The translations under genes were made by a program, and so were the position numbers. Below, piece by piece: positions 1 through 10,807 of a DNA stretch of 64,000 bases (positions are counted from its first letter, which is position 1; each line of letters begins with the position of its first letter). The stretch lies in the NCBI RefSeq assembly GCF_000149955.1, contig NC_030989.1:2055839-2119838 (forward strand). Direction: 5' to 3'. The notes beneath the pieces were generated by a model. The model was not told where the DNA came from. It did not search any database and was given only the letters and a program-made list of their open reading frames with translations. The stretch comes from Fusarium oxysporum f. sp. lycopersici 4287. Its lineage: Eukaryota > Ascomycota > Sordariomycetes > Hypocreales > Nectriaceae.

Positions 1-431
1 CAAAGCAAAAGAAACAGGGATATACGTGACCTACCTTATGATATCATAACTTGTGGTATTTCCTCAATGATAGAGAGCTATGCAGGTAATCTACCATGGT
101 CAGCGAATAGTCCAAAATAACGTCATCAGAACCATGCGAATCAATAGGGGACTGTGCTCAGGATGTAGATAATGGTGAGGTTTGGAATCATTTTGATCAT
201 AAACAGCCTCTGACTCGGTGTATCATCATTGCAAAATGGGGAGGGACGAATGAAAGCTCAGATGACATACCTTTTGAGAGAGAACTGACTGCCCAAGCGT
301 GAGTTGGCACAGTTCAGAGCTTCACATGGAAACAAAACAAAACTCCAATTCTCTAGTGTAGCATCTCTTCCTCGCCCAGAAGAGTTATGTACAATCGCTC
401 CCGTCCCTTTCGCCCGCTTGTCGCTTCGTGC
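1..431. other. Intergenic, window edge
   Basis: No coding region, tRNA or repeat that I can support. This is the 3' flank of the complex I subunit gene that ends at 432, running to the window edge. Short open frames at 304-713 on the plus strand lie partly antisense to that gene's last exons and have no recognisable content. Confidence 0.5.
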
Positions 432-1227
432 TTATTGGCTACCCTCGACAGTCGCCTTAATGGGGTTAATCTCAACACCGTACTTCTCACTAAGTCGCTC
501 TGCTCTTCGCTCCTCATATCCAGGAGGTCGGATGCCTATCAAAGTGTGAGAGGATGTCCGTCCACATCGGACGTCGTGCGCGACTTACCTCGACCCTCGC
601 CAATCTCTGAAATAGTCTGCTCAATTGGCAGTCGGGTGCTTCGTCGGATGATCTCCTTGCGCTCGAATTCGTCGTCCTCTCTCTTAAAGCTATCGTATCG
701 GCCGCCGAGGTAGTGGAACATACCCTGGAAGATTGCGAGACCACCACCAAGTCCCATAACAACGGGCATTCGTCTCGCTGCAGCGTGTTAAATCATGCGG
801 TTTTTGCGATTTGAGGTACAAGATCAGGTCATACTGGGAAGGCCGAGAACTGAACCCAGGGCAAAGCCACCGAGAGCAGCAGAGAAGGCGTCGTCCTTTT
901 CGCGGAGGTTCATTGAGCTTCGTGAGACGAAGACATATGCGGCGGGAGCGGCGGCTATATGACATAATTAGTACCGCTAAACCTCCAATTGGTCTTGTCC
1001 ACCACATCTATCGTACCTCCAATACCGATAATATGAGCACCTCGGGTGAAGACGCTCAAGATGCCGACATTGTTCTTGGCCATGGCATTCTTGACGGAGG
1101 AGAGGAAGAGACCACTGAGAGCACCGATCACACCAGCCTTTGCGGTGTCATCGAGGACATCGTGAGGCTTGAAAAGGTTTTCGGCCTTCTTGTGAGCCTT
1201 CCAATTCGCGCTCGACGGGTGCTCCAT
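432..1227 (-). CDS. NADH:ubiquinone oxidoreductase 21.3 kDa-type subunit (NDUFA11/B14.7-like)
   Basis: Accessory membrane subunit of mitochondrial complex I, from the Tim17/22/23-like family. Model: exons 1227-1017, 954-835, 777-589 and 535-432 (207 aa), with introns of 53-62 nt. The first intron carries a TACTAAT branch site. The protein opens MEHPSSANWKAHKK, followed by three or four short glycine/alanine-rich hydrophobic segments (AGVIGALSGLFLSS, GIGAAAPAAYVFVS, ALGGFALGSVLGL, VVMGLGGGLAIFQG). That spacing is typical of Tim17-fold proteins. It ends in a charged tail closing with KATVEGSQ. About 22 kDa fits the Neurospora 21.3 kDa subunit. An in-frame ATG at 1323 would add 32 residues; I prefer 1227 because the extension looks like leader sequence. 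It is divergent from TRM10. The family call is from recognition of the pattern, not alignment; a TIM22-type translocase is the alternative. Confidence 0.78.
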
Positions 1228-1762
1228 TGCGAATGCTGTGAGGGAGAGGAGTTGGGAGCTTTTATTTCTTGGACCTGAGGTTGAAGCCGAGCTATGGAAA
1301 CTGTAGGATTGAGATGCCTCCACAGGAACACGTGACGTTGGTCATTCAATTGCTCTGCTCTTATTGGCCCAAGAGAGCTAGATGAAATTCAAGTCCGCTG
1401 TCGCGGTACGTACCTCCATCGTGCCCCACCATCACTGGACTCAGTGAGAAAAATTGGCTATGGGCTTAACAAAGATAGTCTTTCTCCCGAGCTTTAAATC
1501 TGGGTAGAGCTATTCGACGGATATGCCATTGACTCATATAGAGGCTTGGCTCCTATTACGTTCATACAATTATCCAACTTCCGAGACTGCTCGATAATAA
1601 GATCGTTACGCAGCTCATTTTCCTATTCGACGTTATCCTGGCAAACCTCTTATACGACTTATCTAAGAGAAGTTATCCTGAACTTAGAATCAATTCATCA
1701 ACTCAATTCGCCACATATTGGTTTCCTGTATAGATAAGATCGAAAGAATTGATTCTCCCAAG
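1228..1762. promoter_or_regulatory. Divergent promoter region between complex I subunit and TRM10
   Basis: About 535 bp lies between two divergent start codons and must hold both promoters. I see no strong TATA box or known operator. An open frame at 1546-1737 (+) has no conserved character and runs into the TRM10 leader. Confidence 0.45.
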
Positions 1763-2998
1763 ATGGAACCAACAACAAGTGAAGGAGAGACAGGTCAACC
1801 TCATCATCAGGAAACACCTTCACTACCAGAAAACTCAGCCAACACTGGACATAGTGAGCAAACAGTCACCACCGACTCTCACACAAAGCCAACAGATAAT
1901 GTGCCCCTTACAGAGGGCTCAACTATTCCTCAAAAACGGCCTGCGGATGACGAAGCCGCCGAGCCTATGTCCAAGAACGCTCTGAAGCGTTTGAGAAAAC
2001 AGCAGCAATGGGAAGCCGGAAAAGAGGAGCGCAAGCAGAAGCGAAAGGATAGCCGAGTCGCACGCAAAGTCCGCAAGCGTGAAGAAAGGGCAGCGCTTAT
2101 CGCCCAGGGCATTGATCCAAACGCCAATAAGCAGCAGAAACCTCCTTCAGTTAACGTGCCTGTCACACTCATCTTCGACTGTGACTTTGAGCAGTACATG
2201 CGTGAGAAGGAGCTCATTTCACTCGGCAGCCAAATCACCAGGTCATACTCAGAGAACAAAAATGCGAGATATCGCACACACATCTTCGTTTCGGGTTGGA
2301 ATGGAAAACTGGCTGAGCGGTTCCACCAGATCCTCGATGACAAACACAAGAACTGGAAAGGGATTGACTTTGTGGACGGAGATTTTATCGAGTGTGCGAA
2401 GCAGGCTCGGGAGAAGATGAAGGACCCAAGCGACCACATGGTCGATCAACTCCAGAGGAGCTTGGACAACAAAATCCCATGGGTGAGGGACGAAAAGGAC
2501 CCTCTCCCCTTGCCTGATCCCGAGCCAGAGCCCTCTCCTGAATACCAGGACATCGTTTACCTATCATCAGACTCACCTTACACACTCGAACGCCTCGAGC
2601 CCAACACAAGCTATGTCATCGGCGGCCTCGTCGACAAGAACCGTGAAAAGGGGCTGTGCTACAAACGAGCAAGGGAACGTGGCATCCGAACGGCTCGGCT
2701 GCCTATCGGCCAGTACATGGTGATGCAGAGCCGGACGGTTCTAGCGACAAACCACGTCGTCGAGATCATGCTAAAGTGGCTTGAGTATGAGAACTGGGGC
2801 GATGCATTTTTGAGTGTCATCCCTAAGCGCAAGGGCGGTCACTTAAGAGACCAGATGGGCGATTCAGGTGAGGCAGAAGAAGCTGAGGGGGCAGTGGTCG
2901 AGGAGGTTGAGGAGGAGGATCAAGAGATCAAGGACCCTGATGCTGAGGAGACCACTCCTCAAACCAATACCCCTGAAGTCGAAGCTCCCTCAAAGTAG
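1763..2998 (+). CDS. TRM10: tRNA (guanine-9-N1)-methyltransferase Trm10
   Basis: SPOUT-class methyltransferase that methylates N1 of purine 9 in tRNAs using S-adenosylmethionine. Single exon, 411 aa. Residues ~1-70 are low complexity. Residues ~75-130 are very Lys/Arg-rich (ALKRLRKQQQWEAGKEERK), as usual for the family's tRNA-binding N-terminus. The catalytic domain begins at VNVPVTLIFDCDFEQYM and carries the family blocks DIVYLSSDSPYTL, YVIGGLVDKNREKGLCY, ARERGIRTARLPIGQYM and LATNHVVEIMLKWLE, which form the SAM-binding knot. The last ~60 residues are Glu-rich. The frame is open upstream to 1718; I chose the ATG at 1763 because the extra residues (MVSCIDKIERIDSPK) look like leader and Trm10 proteins start with the low-complexity part. 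It is divergent from the complex I gene. Confidence 0.93.
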   Translation: MEPTTSEGETGQPHHQETPSLPENSANTGHSEQTVTTDSHTKPTDNVPLTEGSTIPQKRPADDEAAEPMSKNALKRLRKQQQWEAGKEERKQKRKDSRVARKVRKREERAALIAQGIDPNANKQQKPPSVNVPVTLIFDCDFEQYMREKELISLGSQITRSYSENKNARYRTHIFVSGWNGKLAERFHQILDDKHKNWKGIDFVDGDFIECAKQAREKMKDPSDHMVDQLQRSLDNKIPWVRDEKDPLPLPDPEPEPSPEYQDIVYLSSDSPYTLERLEPNTSYVIGGLVDKNREKGLCYKRARERGIRTARLPIGQYMVMQSRTVLATNHVVEIMLKWLEYENWGDAFLSVIPKRKGGHLRDQMGDSGEAEEAEGAVVEEVEEEDQEIKDPDAEETTPQTNTPEVEAPSK

Positions 2999-3099
2999 AA
3001 ACATCTGTATTATTGCCGTGCTGCGCCAGCCAGTTCCAAAAGCAAATACCAAATATACCAAATATACTGTTCATAAGTCTGTCCCATCTCATATCGCAT

Positions 3100-4747
3100 C
3101 TAAAAGTCCATGCTTTCATCCTCCCGCTCCCGCTTAACCTTTACATCCTTCTCATCCTTCATCAAACCATTAACAAAGTGTCTGAACTGCTCAATATATG
3201 GCTTCAGGCTTGTCTTTTCCCAGTCAGCTGTGCCTTTACCACCCTCCTCCTCCTCTCCCTTCCAGGAGTCGATCTCCGCCAAAAGATCCTGCACCGTAGG
3301 CACACCTAGAGGATCAAAGTCCTCGAGATTCTTCGTGTTAATGGGCACACAAACTCGGCCAGTACCGGGATGCACGACAAAAGGACTCTTCAGCAAATGG
3401 TTGAGTTTCTTGCTGACTTCAATATCCAGTCGAGGGTAGGTGTACTCCAAGACAATGTCCTGCTTGGCTTCAAGGAGCTGTCTGGCGTCGAGGTTTTTGC
3501 TGGCGCCCGACTTTGCTACTGCGTCAATGTCTGCCCATTTTGAGGCTGATGCACGTCCTGGAGCAGCATCCCATTTCCTTCGTAGTGATTCGTTGAGGTT
3601 CTGGTTTGGAAGAAGCTGTAGCAGCTTCTCGGATTGCTCAGCAGAAGCCCATGGGTCTTGGACATCAAGAACGTCTTCTTGGAAATGAGTTTTCAGGATC
3701 TCCAGGCTTCGCCTACAACGAATTAGTACATCGTCTTCACAAGAGTCTAGCTCATGAACTCACGCTAAATGAGGATGCAATGGCCTCCTCACATTCACCT
3801 TCTTTCCGCTCTGAGCACCTCCCTTGACCACCTCTAGGTAGCCTGCAATTGCTCTTCTCTTCTGATCGTCCATGCTTCGAACCTTCCTATCGCAAACCCA
3901 GGCGTGAGCACCTCGTCGTCCTGAGTACACCCACATGATATGCTTGAAGCCAAAGTCTTCCCTCAGCGCAACATCTACCACTTTAATAGCCATTGTCATG
4001 AACTGCCAACACTTGTTGCAGATATTCGCCTTATCACAGCATGTTCGAATATCATCGTAATCTGTCAAATCTATATCGAAACATAGCTCTTTCGCGAGGG
4101 GCTTGAAGGCGGATGAGTTGCGGAGTTGCTTTCGGTCGCGGGGATTGGTGGTGTACACTGGTCCGATTTCGAAACGAGAGGGCATTAGTCGGAGAACGTC
4201 CTTGCGAAGCCTGTAAAAATATGAGGGTTAAATCGCAATGAGCAACAAGGTCACGTACATATCGGCGGTAGGGAAGGATTGGTATCGGAGGTAGGCATCG
4301 TTCTGGAGGGTGAAAGCGAACTCTCGGTTGCCAAAGTCGTTTGTTGGGGTTGGGCTGTGATTGAGCCACTGAAATAGGTATCGCCATGGGAATAATCGCT
4401 GATAGAAGCTTCGCATGACTTCAGGATCTGAGGCTTTCAATGTCATAGCATCGCTATAACCAATTAGTTCAACCGCTGTGCCCAAACGTGGATTTTACGT
4501 ACAAAAGCGGTGCAACTTGTGAGCTGGGCTGAACAGCTGCAGAACTGGGGAATTCCTCGTCCGAGTCGACATCATCGAATAGGTCCTCGAGTTGTTTGGC
4601 TTCCTTCTTGACGTCTTCTGTCTCGTTCATTTTGACATCAGCCTCCGGCGCATTAGGAGTCTCATCAGAGATTCCTGTCTCCTCCGTAGGCTCGTCCTTA
4701 ACGTTACTTGGGGATGACATGGCTTCTGCTTCGATAGAATGGGGCAT
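3100..4747 (-). CDS. PRI1: DNA primase small (catalytic) subunit
   Basis: Catalytic subunit of the DNA polymerase alpha-primase complex, which makes RNA primers for replication. Exons 4747-4503, 4453-4259, 4210-3764 and 3712-3100 (499 aa); introns 48-51 nt, two with GTACGT donors. An acidic tail of ~85 residues precedes the fold. The core shows MRSFYQRLFPW, the catalytic FDIDLTDYDD (D192 and D194 as the metal-binding pair), the adjacent cysteine cluster RTCCDKANICNKCW (zinc site), SGRRGAHAWVCD, and the basic/His motif SPFVVHPGTGRVCVPI near the C-terminus. The order and spacing match eukaryotic PriS. The acidic N-terminus is longer than in the yeast protein. Two MCB boxes and one SCB-like box lie 134-157 bp upstream of the ATG, suggesting G1/S transcription. 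The gene is convergent with TRM10. Confidence 0.95.
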
Positions 4748-4880
4748 TTTGATTAACCGACAGCAATTGTAGTTGTGATCAGTTTCGGAGCGCCTATGAA
4801 TTCTAAGTTGTCGTTGCTGGTTGTCGCAGTGATGGGACTGGAAGATAGACTAAAGATAGTGGTAGAGGGGTGAAAGTGAA

Positions 4881-4904
4881 ACGCGTTAGACGCGTCTTTT
4901 CGCG
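4881..4904. promoter_or_regulatory. MCB/SCB-like cell-cycle boxes upstream of PRI1
   Basis: Two ACGCGT boxes (4881-4886 and 4890-4895) and a reverse-complement CGCGAAAA (4897-4904) fall within 24 bp, in the 434-bp space between the UTP22 stop and the primase start. ACGCGT is the MluI cell-cycle box bound by MBF, and CRCGAAA is the Swi4 box. Their placement ~140 bp from the start of a DNA-replication gene supports function; binding is inferred. I see nothing else in 4748-5181. Confidence 0.7.
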
Positions 4905-5181
4905 TAAAGCTGTTTCCACTACTGGCAATTAAGCGAGGTACGTATCCTTTATCATCCCACCAAATAGATTCAATCATAGACAACGATCTTATAAGCTATC
5001 AATCAGATTCCATTTGCTCCGTAAAGATAGGGCCACCTCAAAATGTGAAGTAAAGTTCGACGCCTGACGTAAAAATGTACTTTTTAAAAACATTTCTCAA
5101 GATAAAGCCTGAGTCTGTATCTCGATCTATATGCATGGGTATTCTCCAATATGTCTGCACCTCTTGAACGATGCGTCAGCT

Positions 5182-8100
5182 TTACTCGACTTCCTCAATC
5201 TTTCTAATCATATCGCCACCAATCCTAGCAATCTCTGACAACACTGCCTTACGGTTCACCACGACTACATCTCCATCCTCATCGGTTACCTTGTGGAAAT
5301 TATAAGGTAGACCAGCTCGGAACTTCTGCTGCTGAAGCTTTGGGTTCCAGATAGCCCCTATCACAGCATCGTCCTCGTCGCTGTTGTTGGTTCCCCGGAA
5401 GAACACAAGTGAATCGTCGTATACACGCTGTAGCTCCTCCATCAATACGTCGACAGGATGAGCACGGATTGGGAGTGGTGCGCGACCTGTGCGATCATCA
5501 AGGTTCTTGAACTGGGAGTGACGGCGGGCTGAGGGGTCAGAAGCAGCCTCTCGAAGTATTGAGCGAATAGCTTTTCGAGAAAGATGTAAAAGAACATCGT
5601 AGTCTTCGAGAGAAGTTTCAAATAGCTCAGTAGCATCAATACGGTATCCGCTGTCCTTCACAAGTTTGCATGCGGCCTTAGCCAGTCGGGTCATACGTGA
5701 GGCGATGAGCTTAGAAGGTCCATTGCGGGTATAAGCGAGGCCAGAAGTGTCATTGGAGGTGGCAACAAACATGACTGTGTGGTTCATGTTGGGATCCTTT
5801 TTGCGCCGAGACTCAAGCTCTTTGCGAATGTTATGGCGATCATCATCAGTCAGCTCCTCTGCAGAGTCGACGATCAGAGGCTCATCACGCCAATCCCAGC
5901 GCGACAGGAATGTCAGGGTGCGTAAGAAACCTGTTGAGGCACTCGTGGGGGCTCTCCATGGGTATGGTTGTAAGAACACGTGCAGAACGAAGAGCTCAAT
6001 AAGCTCCTCACTGATGTGGCTTGAAAGCTTGTGAGAGTTGAACCAGTGCTTTACCAAGCGGATAGTCTGTGATAGAGGATGAAGGCGTGTGCAAAAAGTT
6101 GAGATAGTCTGTGTATGAATTGGTAGGGTAGCAAAGAACCAGTTGGTCCTAGCAAGGACCGCTTCCGACTCCTCTCGAATGTGAGCATCAAGCGTTTTGT
6201 TCTTGATTTGGCGCTCAAGGAGGGTATCTTCCAAGTCTGCATGGATTCTCAACCTGAATGCCGCACCAGATTCATAGATAATATCGAGATATGCCAGATT
6301 CTCGATACCAATCTCCTTGTTATCTCGGCCAAGATAGGTTGTAATGTTTTCTTTCGCCGCCGTGAGACGCCTGTCGAAGTCCAGCAAAAACTCAATCTTG
6401 GTCTCTTGAATGGCCACTAGATTCTCGGGCCATCGATTCGACGCCTCGAAATAGAGGTTCACATCTATAGGCTCAATAGTACCTGTGTGGAAGCCAGGGC
6501 TTGGAGCATCAACTGAAGCATATCTAGCAGCTGGTGAAACCGGCGAAAGCTGTCTAATTTGCAGTGGCAGTTCTTCAAGGTTTCGAATATCGTATTCGAG
6601 GGTCTGGAACGCTCTTCGGGCAGTATCGAAAGCCTCCTTATCCATATGAGAGAAGGTGACAATGTTGGAGAAGCCAGCCCCAAAAGCAATAATATCTTCG
6701 CTGGCAACCTTCAAGTGTCGTTTCAAGGTGTGCGCTGCAATTTCCCCGCAGATCTGGAACGGAACTTTGCTTGACCACTCAACGCATTCAAGGATACTGC
6801 CATCCTTGAAACGACGCAGCTCGGCCTTCTCGCCCCAAAATTGTCGGAACTTGGCAGCTTCTTTTTGTTCTTCTGCTGCGGGACCATGCTCCATCTGTCT
6901 GGACATCTGGGCGAATTCGAACATGACACCAAATTGAAGCTTACCAGAATTTGAAGTTGGCGCGGAGCCCAACGACCACCCAGCTCTGGTAGGCAATTGG
7001 AAATGCACGAGATGAGCACGAGGGCCGTAGGCCTTCGTGAGTACCTTGTGTGCTTCTAGGCTAAAGTCCCATGCAGGTCCTCTGCAGTCAGTAGAGCTAT
7101 TGGACTTAGCAATATCCTTGCTCTTAATCTCAAAGATAGCATCGAATGTCTGGAGAGGAGCATCAGACTTGACAATGAATGTCGGTTCAAACTTGTCGGC
7201 AGCTTCGTCAGCGAGGAGGTCGGTGGTGGACTTGGCGTGCATTTGAAGTAGACTCGCAGACCAGGGACTCATCTTTGACAGTACATTGAGTTCTCGAATT
7301 GGGTCATACATGACAGGGCCAGCTTCTCGGACAGAGTCGGCACTTATCTTCGAGGATCCAAAAACGAAAGGCGTCTTGTTGAAATCAGTGGCCGAAAGGA
7401 ACTGAATAGCAGCCTTGAAAAGTTCAGTGCTGCTAAGAGAGTTTGAAAGCGCTGCATGCCCATTCCGTCCACCCATCTGAAGCAAGAGAGCAATCATGAC
7501 AGACCACTCAAAATGACCAAATCCGCCTTGCGAGATGGAACTTCCGAAACCCCTCTGCTGCAGCCAGATTCTTCCCAATACACAGGCATCAGTCAGGGCG
7601 GGGCACTCGTTTTTGGCGTGTGTAAGAACACGCAGGTAAGAGATGAACGTCTCCTCAGCTTTCAAAGTAGAGTTATAGAAAGGAGTCCTAGCCTGGGTCT
7701 TTTTGTCGTCGGACTCTCCACTTCGGTTGTTGTTAGAGCGAGGAAGTAGCTTCGACTTGGGGAAAAGGCCATCAGGAGCGCAAGGGATGAGTCGAATAGT
7801 ATACGGGGATTTCATAACCTTCGCCTTCTTCTTGGAAGCCTTCCCATTGATCTCCTTGGCATCGGTCTCCTCCTCCTCGGCCTTGGGTCGAAGTGCAAGT
7901 ACAGGCAGAAGCGGGTTCTCGTTCAGGTATTCAAAGCCGATATCCATCGAGTCTCCCAACTCTTTCTTGACGTTGGCGGCGATGTAGGCGATGTAGTATG
8001 CTCGGCGGTAAAAATATCGCATACTTGTAAAGTCCTTCTCTTGGAACATAGTCTTCGGCATCTGAACTACCATATCGATGCCAAATTGCGCCTGGGACTT

Positions 8101-8550
8101 GACCATAGTCTTGGCGACATAGCTTCCCACGACATTATATGAACCTGGTTTCTCAAAGGAAAGCTTGTAGGGAGCATCTTTAGCAGGCTTCGGATCGGGG
8201 TAAGGAATGACGATGCGATGCTTCTTCTCAAAGCGGCTCGTGACTTCGGTGATCTAGAAAATCTGTTAGTCTTGAAGATCGGCGACTTTGCGTATAGTAC
8301 GAACAGGTTCGGGTCCGTGGGGAGTCGCAGTGTCAATAGCTTCCTTCAGTCGATGAAGGTTTGCATCAACATGCTTCAATGCCTTCCCATAGTCAAGTTT
8401 CGCCTCCTTGAGTAGCTCGTCTGTTTGGAGGACAAAAGTGCTAGCGGTTGAGACTCTGGCAGAGCTGCGAGCCTCAAAATCAATGAGAGCATCGTGTCTC
8501 AGACCAGATCCAGAGTGGTCTAGCTTCCGACGCTTTGAACTGGACTCCAT
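5182..8550 (-). CDS. UTP22: U3 snoRNP / SSU processome protein Utp22 (NRAP)
   Basis: Component of the small-subunit processome (UTP-C/CURI complexes), acting in nucleolar pre-18S rRNA processing. Exon 1 8550-8305, exon 2 8253-5182, 1105 aa, close to human NRAP in length. The protein opens with a nuclear basic patch (SSKRRKLDH), then ITEVTSRFEKKHRIVIPYP, and runs through tandem nucleotidyltransferase-like and PAP/OAS1-like segments typical of Nrap (FGFKDGS-type block seen here as RRFKDGSILECVEW; LVKHWFNSHKLSSHI; RAPLPIRAHPVDVLMEEL; IWNPKLQQQKFRAGLPYN). The intron is 51 nt and frame-preserving but holds two in-frame stops; the donor that restores phase is GTTCGT, and the branch ACTAAC and acceptor TTCTAG are good. 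The region after exon 1 cannot be read through. The gene is followed at its 3' side by the PRI1 promoter. Confidence 0.94.
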
Positions 8551-10012
8551 GACGGTTTAATTATGCGCCAGATGGTGGAAGGCGATTATCGACAATTTGG
8601 AGGTTCCTTGGTGTTGAAGCTGCCACTATTGACTTTGGTCCGCGCTCATGCTGTAATTTTTTTTCTGAAGCCAGGATCTGCGGGGCGATAAGAAGCTTAT
8701 CGGAAACGGTACGTACTTCCACGTCTAACCAGTCTCAATCGGATCCAAGCATCATTTGATTTGGGTCAATACAATCATCGACTGTTCTCTTCTCGCGGAC
8801 GTTCCTCTCCTTTCCTCCGGCGCGATCGTCGCGTATTCTCCTTTTGAGAAACTCACACCATATCTTCCCTGCACATAAATTATGCAGCTACTATTGTAAA
8901 GCACATTTCCAACCGTTCAGGCGATCACACTCAAAACAACTCCTTGCTTAATTATACCCGCCAAATAGAGCACGCCTTGCAGAACGCTCAGGCTAGTCCA
9001 CTCTGATACCTGATACCAGCCAACTCTCTCGCCCTTTTCTTTGGTAACCCCCCATCCTTCACCTTCACGATCGATGATCGTCAAGCCATCAGTTCGAAAC
9101 TGAGACATGTGAGGATTCATGTTGGTTAACCACTCTCAACTTTGTGTGTAAATTAAGAAACGCACTCTTCTGAGACAACTGTTTGATGACATGACCCGCG
9201 GAGGCGTGGGATTTCGGGTTGTTTACCATTCCAGTATAAACGCTACATTGACCAAATGAAGTCAAGGCCCTGATAATCAACCACAGCTTCAGCTCAGCTC
9301 GAGACACACGCTTGTTTATGTTTATGGTGATTGACTCCAGCCAAATCAAGACGCCAACAATGCAGCTCCTACAGTAGCTCTGCTCGTCTATGCATTAGCC
9401 TTCCAGAATGAGAACCCCTACTTGCCAAAGCGACCTAGTCGCTGCAGGTTTCTTCCGCCCTTGACGTCTTTAGCCTTTTAGACCTAGACGATTGGTCTTT
9501 GACGTAACACTGTCGTGTGTTTGTTTTGTTGTGTTTGAGTGTCTTGCCTTCTCCTTGCCTTAACCTCCATACCACTTAGCCTGAGTTGGCCTGGCAAGCC
9601 CCAGATGGCACCCACGCCAAGTTCCGTGCTTCCAGTCTCGAATCATTGCTTTTGTGGTGTTTTATGCAGTTGAAGGCACGCAGCATGTAAGGAGAGTTTG
9701 CGTTGGAGTTCTCGGAAATTGCCTCTTGTTCATCAAGAGGTGGCTATAAGAACAAGGTAACCCTGTCCATCAGCTTATGGCTGGCTCATGCAAACCATAC
9801 ATCTGATTGTTGAATAACTTAGATAGCTGTGGTTTCTTGTCCACTGGGCCTCGTCTCTAAGTCACGACGGGTATTTCTCCTTTTGTTAGACTATTGCCTC
9901 GCGGCGCGTCACGCTTTTCATCATAATACTGAACCTTGCCTGAATCACTTGACGCTTCTGTCGAAGAAATTCAGCGAGCCAGTGGAATTCAAAAATACAT
10001 CCACTTGTCAAA
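8551..10012. other. Intergenic, with paired GATA sites near UTP22
   Basis: Divergent space of ~1.46 kb between UTP22 (-) and the VOC gene (+). An inverted pair GATAAG...CTTATC lies at 8687-8701, with a T-rich tract at ~8655-8665. Minus-strand open frames at 8917-9120 and 9089-9349 carry some plausible residues but no domain or splice model that I can support. No tRNA was seen. Confidence 0.45.
8687..8701. promoter_or_regulatory. Inverted pair of GATA-factor sites
   Basis: GATAAG at 8687-8692 and its inverse CTTATC at 8696-8701 are separated by three bases and form an almost perfect palindrome 137 bp upstream of the UTP22 start codon. Closely spaced HGATAR pairs are the preferred targets of fungal AreA/Nit2-type factors. 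Use by UTP22 is inferred from distance only. Confidence 0.4.
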
Positions 10013-10807
10013 ATGGAGTCATACACAAAATCAAGACCATCTCTCACGCTTTCCTCATCAGCCATGGACCTTGACACAGATCGAAGAACACCGTCGCCGG
10101 TACCCTCACTAGGCTATGATGCTCTCAGCACACCCATAGCCGAGATGCCCACGCCGCCAGCTTTTGCTTCAACGTTCTCGCTGCCCATAAATGCCGCCAA
10201 GAACATGTCCCTCGAAACCTCTGCTTCTCCAAGAATTGCAAACGACAACGACTTGCTGCCTTCTTCGCTGCCTCAGACCGTAACGTGTGGAAGCGAGAGA
10301 CCAGATATGTCTTGCATGGGAGGAACTCCCGACTTTCTCCTCCTGTACTGCTTCGACTTAGACAGAGCGGTAAGCTTTTACTCGCGTTGCTTCGGCTGGA
10401 AGTTCTTTGGGGACGTGAACGCCCAACAGTCTGATGACCCATATATGAAGCAATGGGGATCTTCACACTTTGACGTGCAGCCCATGAACTTCTTCAACTC
10501 AAGCCAGAGCGGAGGATCTCGCATCACAGGAGCCTTGATGCAAGTGAGAGACGCAGGAGACAGCCGCGCTCAGCTCGAATACAAGCGACAGATAGCCATG
10601 GCACGCGGTGTAACACCAGCATGCCACATCCGAGTGGCTGATCTGAGCGTTGCCGAGACGTTGGTCGAAAATAACTACGGCGAGATCAAGCAGTTGCGAT
10701 ACGGCGTTCGACAATGCATCATGGATATTGGGGAGTTTGTTGACCCTGAGGGGAACTTGATCGGACTGGTATCTCTTCACCCGGAGAATGCCACTACTGC
10801 TATGTAA
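10013..10807 (+). CDS. VOC/glyoxalase-like domain protein
   Basis: Single exon, 264 aa. Residues 1-~95 are Ser/Pro/Thr-rich and probably disordered. From about residue 103 a vicinal-oxygen-chelate fold is visible: TPDFLLLYCFDLDRAVSFYSRCFGWKF is the first beta-alpha unit with the classic FY...FGW pattern, and the second unit ends EFVDPEGNLIGLVSL, the canonical DPxGN motif. The family covers glyoxalases, dioxygenases and bleomycin-resistance proteins, so the substrate cannot be read. Candidate metal ligands are present (SHFDVQP, ACHIRVAD, the E of GEFVDPEG). A second in-frame ATG (MDLDTDRR) lies 17 codons in. No mitochondrial signal was seen; a cytosolic location is inferred. Confidence 0.82.
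   Translation: MESYTKSRPSLTLSSSAMDLDTDRRTPSPVPSLGYDALSTPIAEMPTPPAFASTFSLPINAAKNMSLETSASPRIANDNDLLPSSLPQTVTCGSERPDMSCMGGTPDFLLLYCFDLDRAVSFYSRCFGWKFFGDVNAQQSDDPYMKQWGSSHFDVQPMNFFNSSQSGGSRITGALMQVRDAGDSRAQLEYKRQIAMARGVTPACHIRVADLSVAETLVENNYGEIKQLRYGVRQCIMDIGEFVDPEGNLIGLVSLHPENATTAM

Noticed and set aside
4753..4983. 76-codon minus-strand frame upstream of PRI1
   Set aside because: It spans the cell-cycle boxes, ends before the PRI1 start codon and has no domain; it is promoter sequence.
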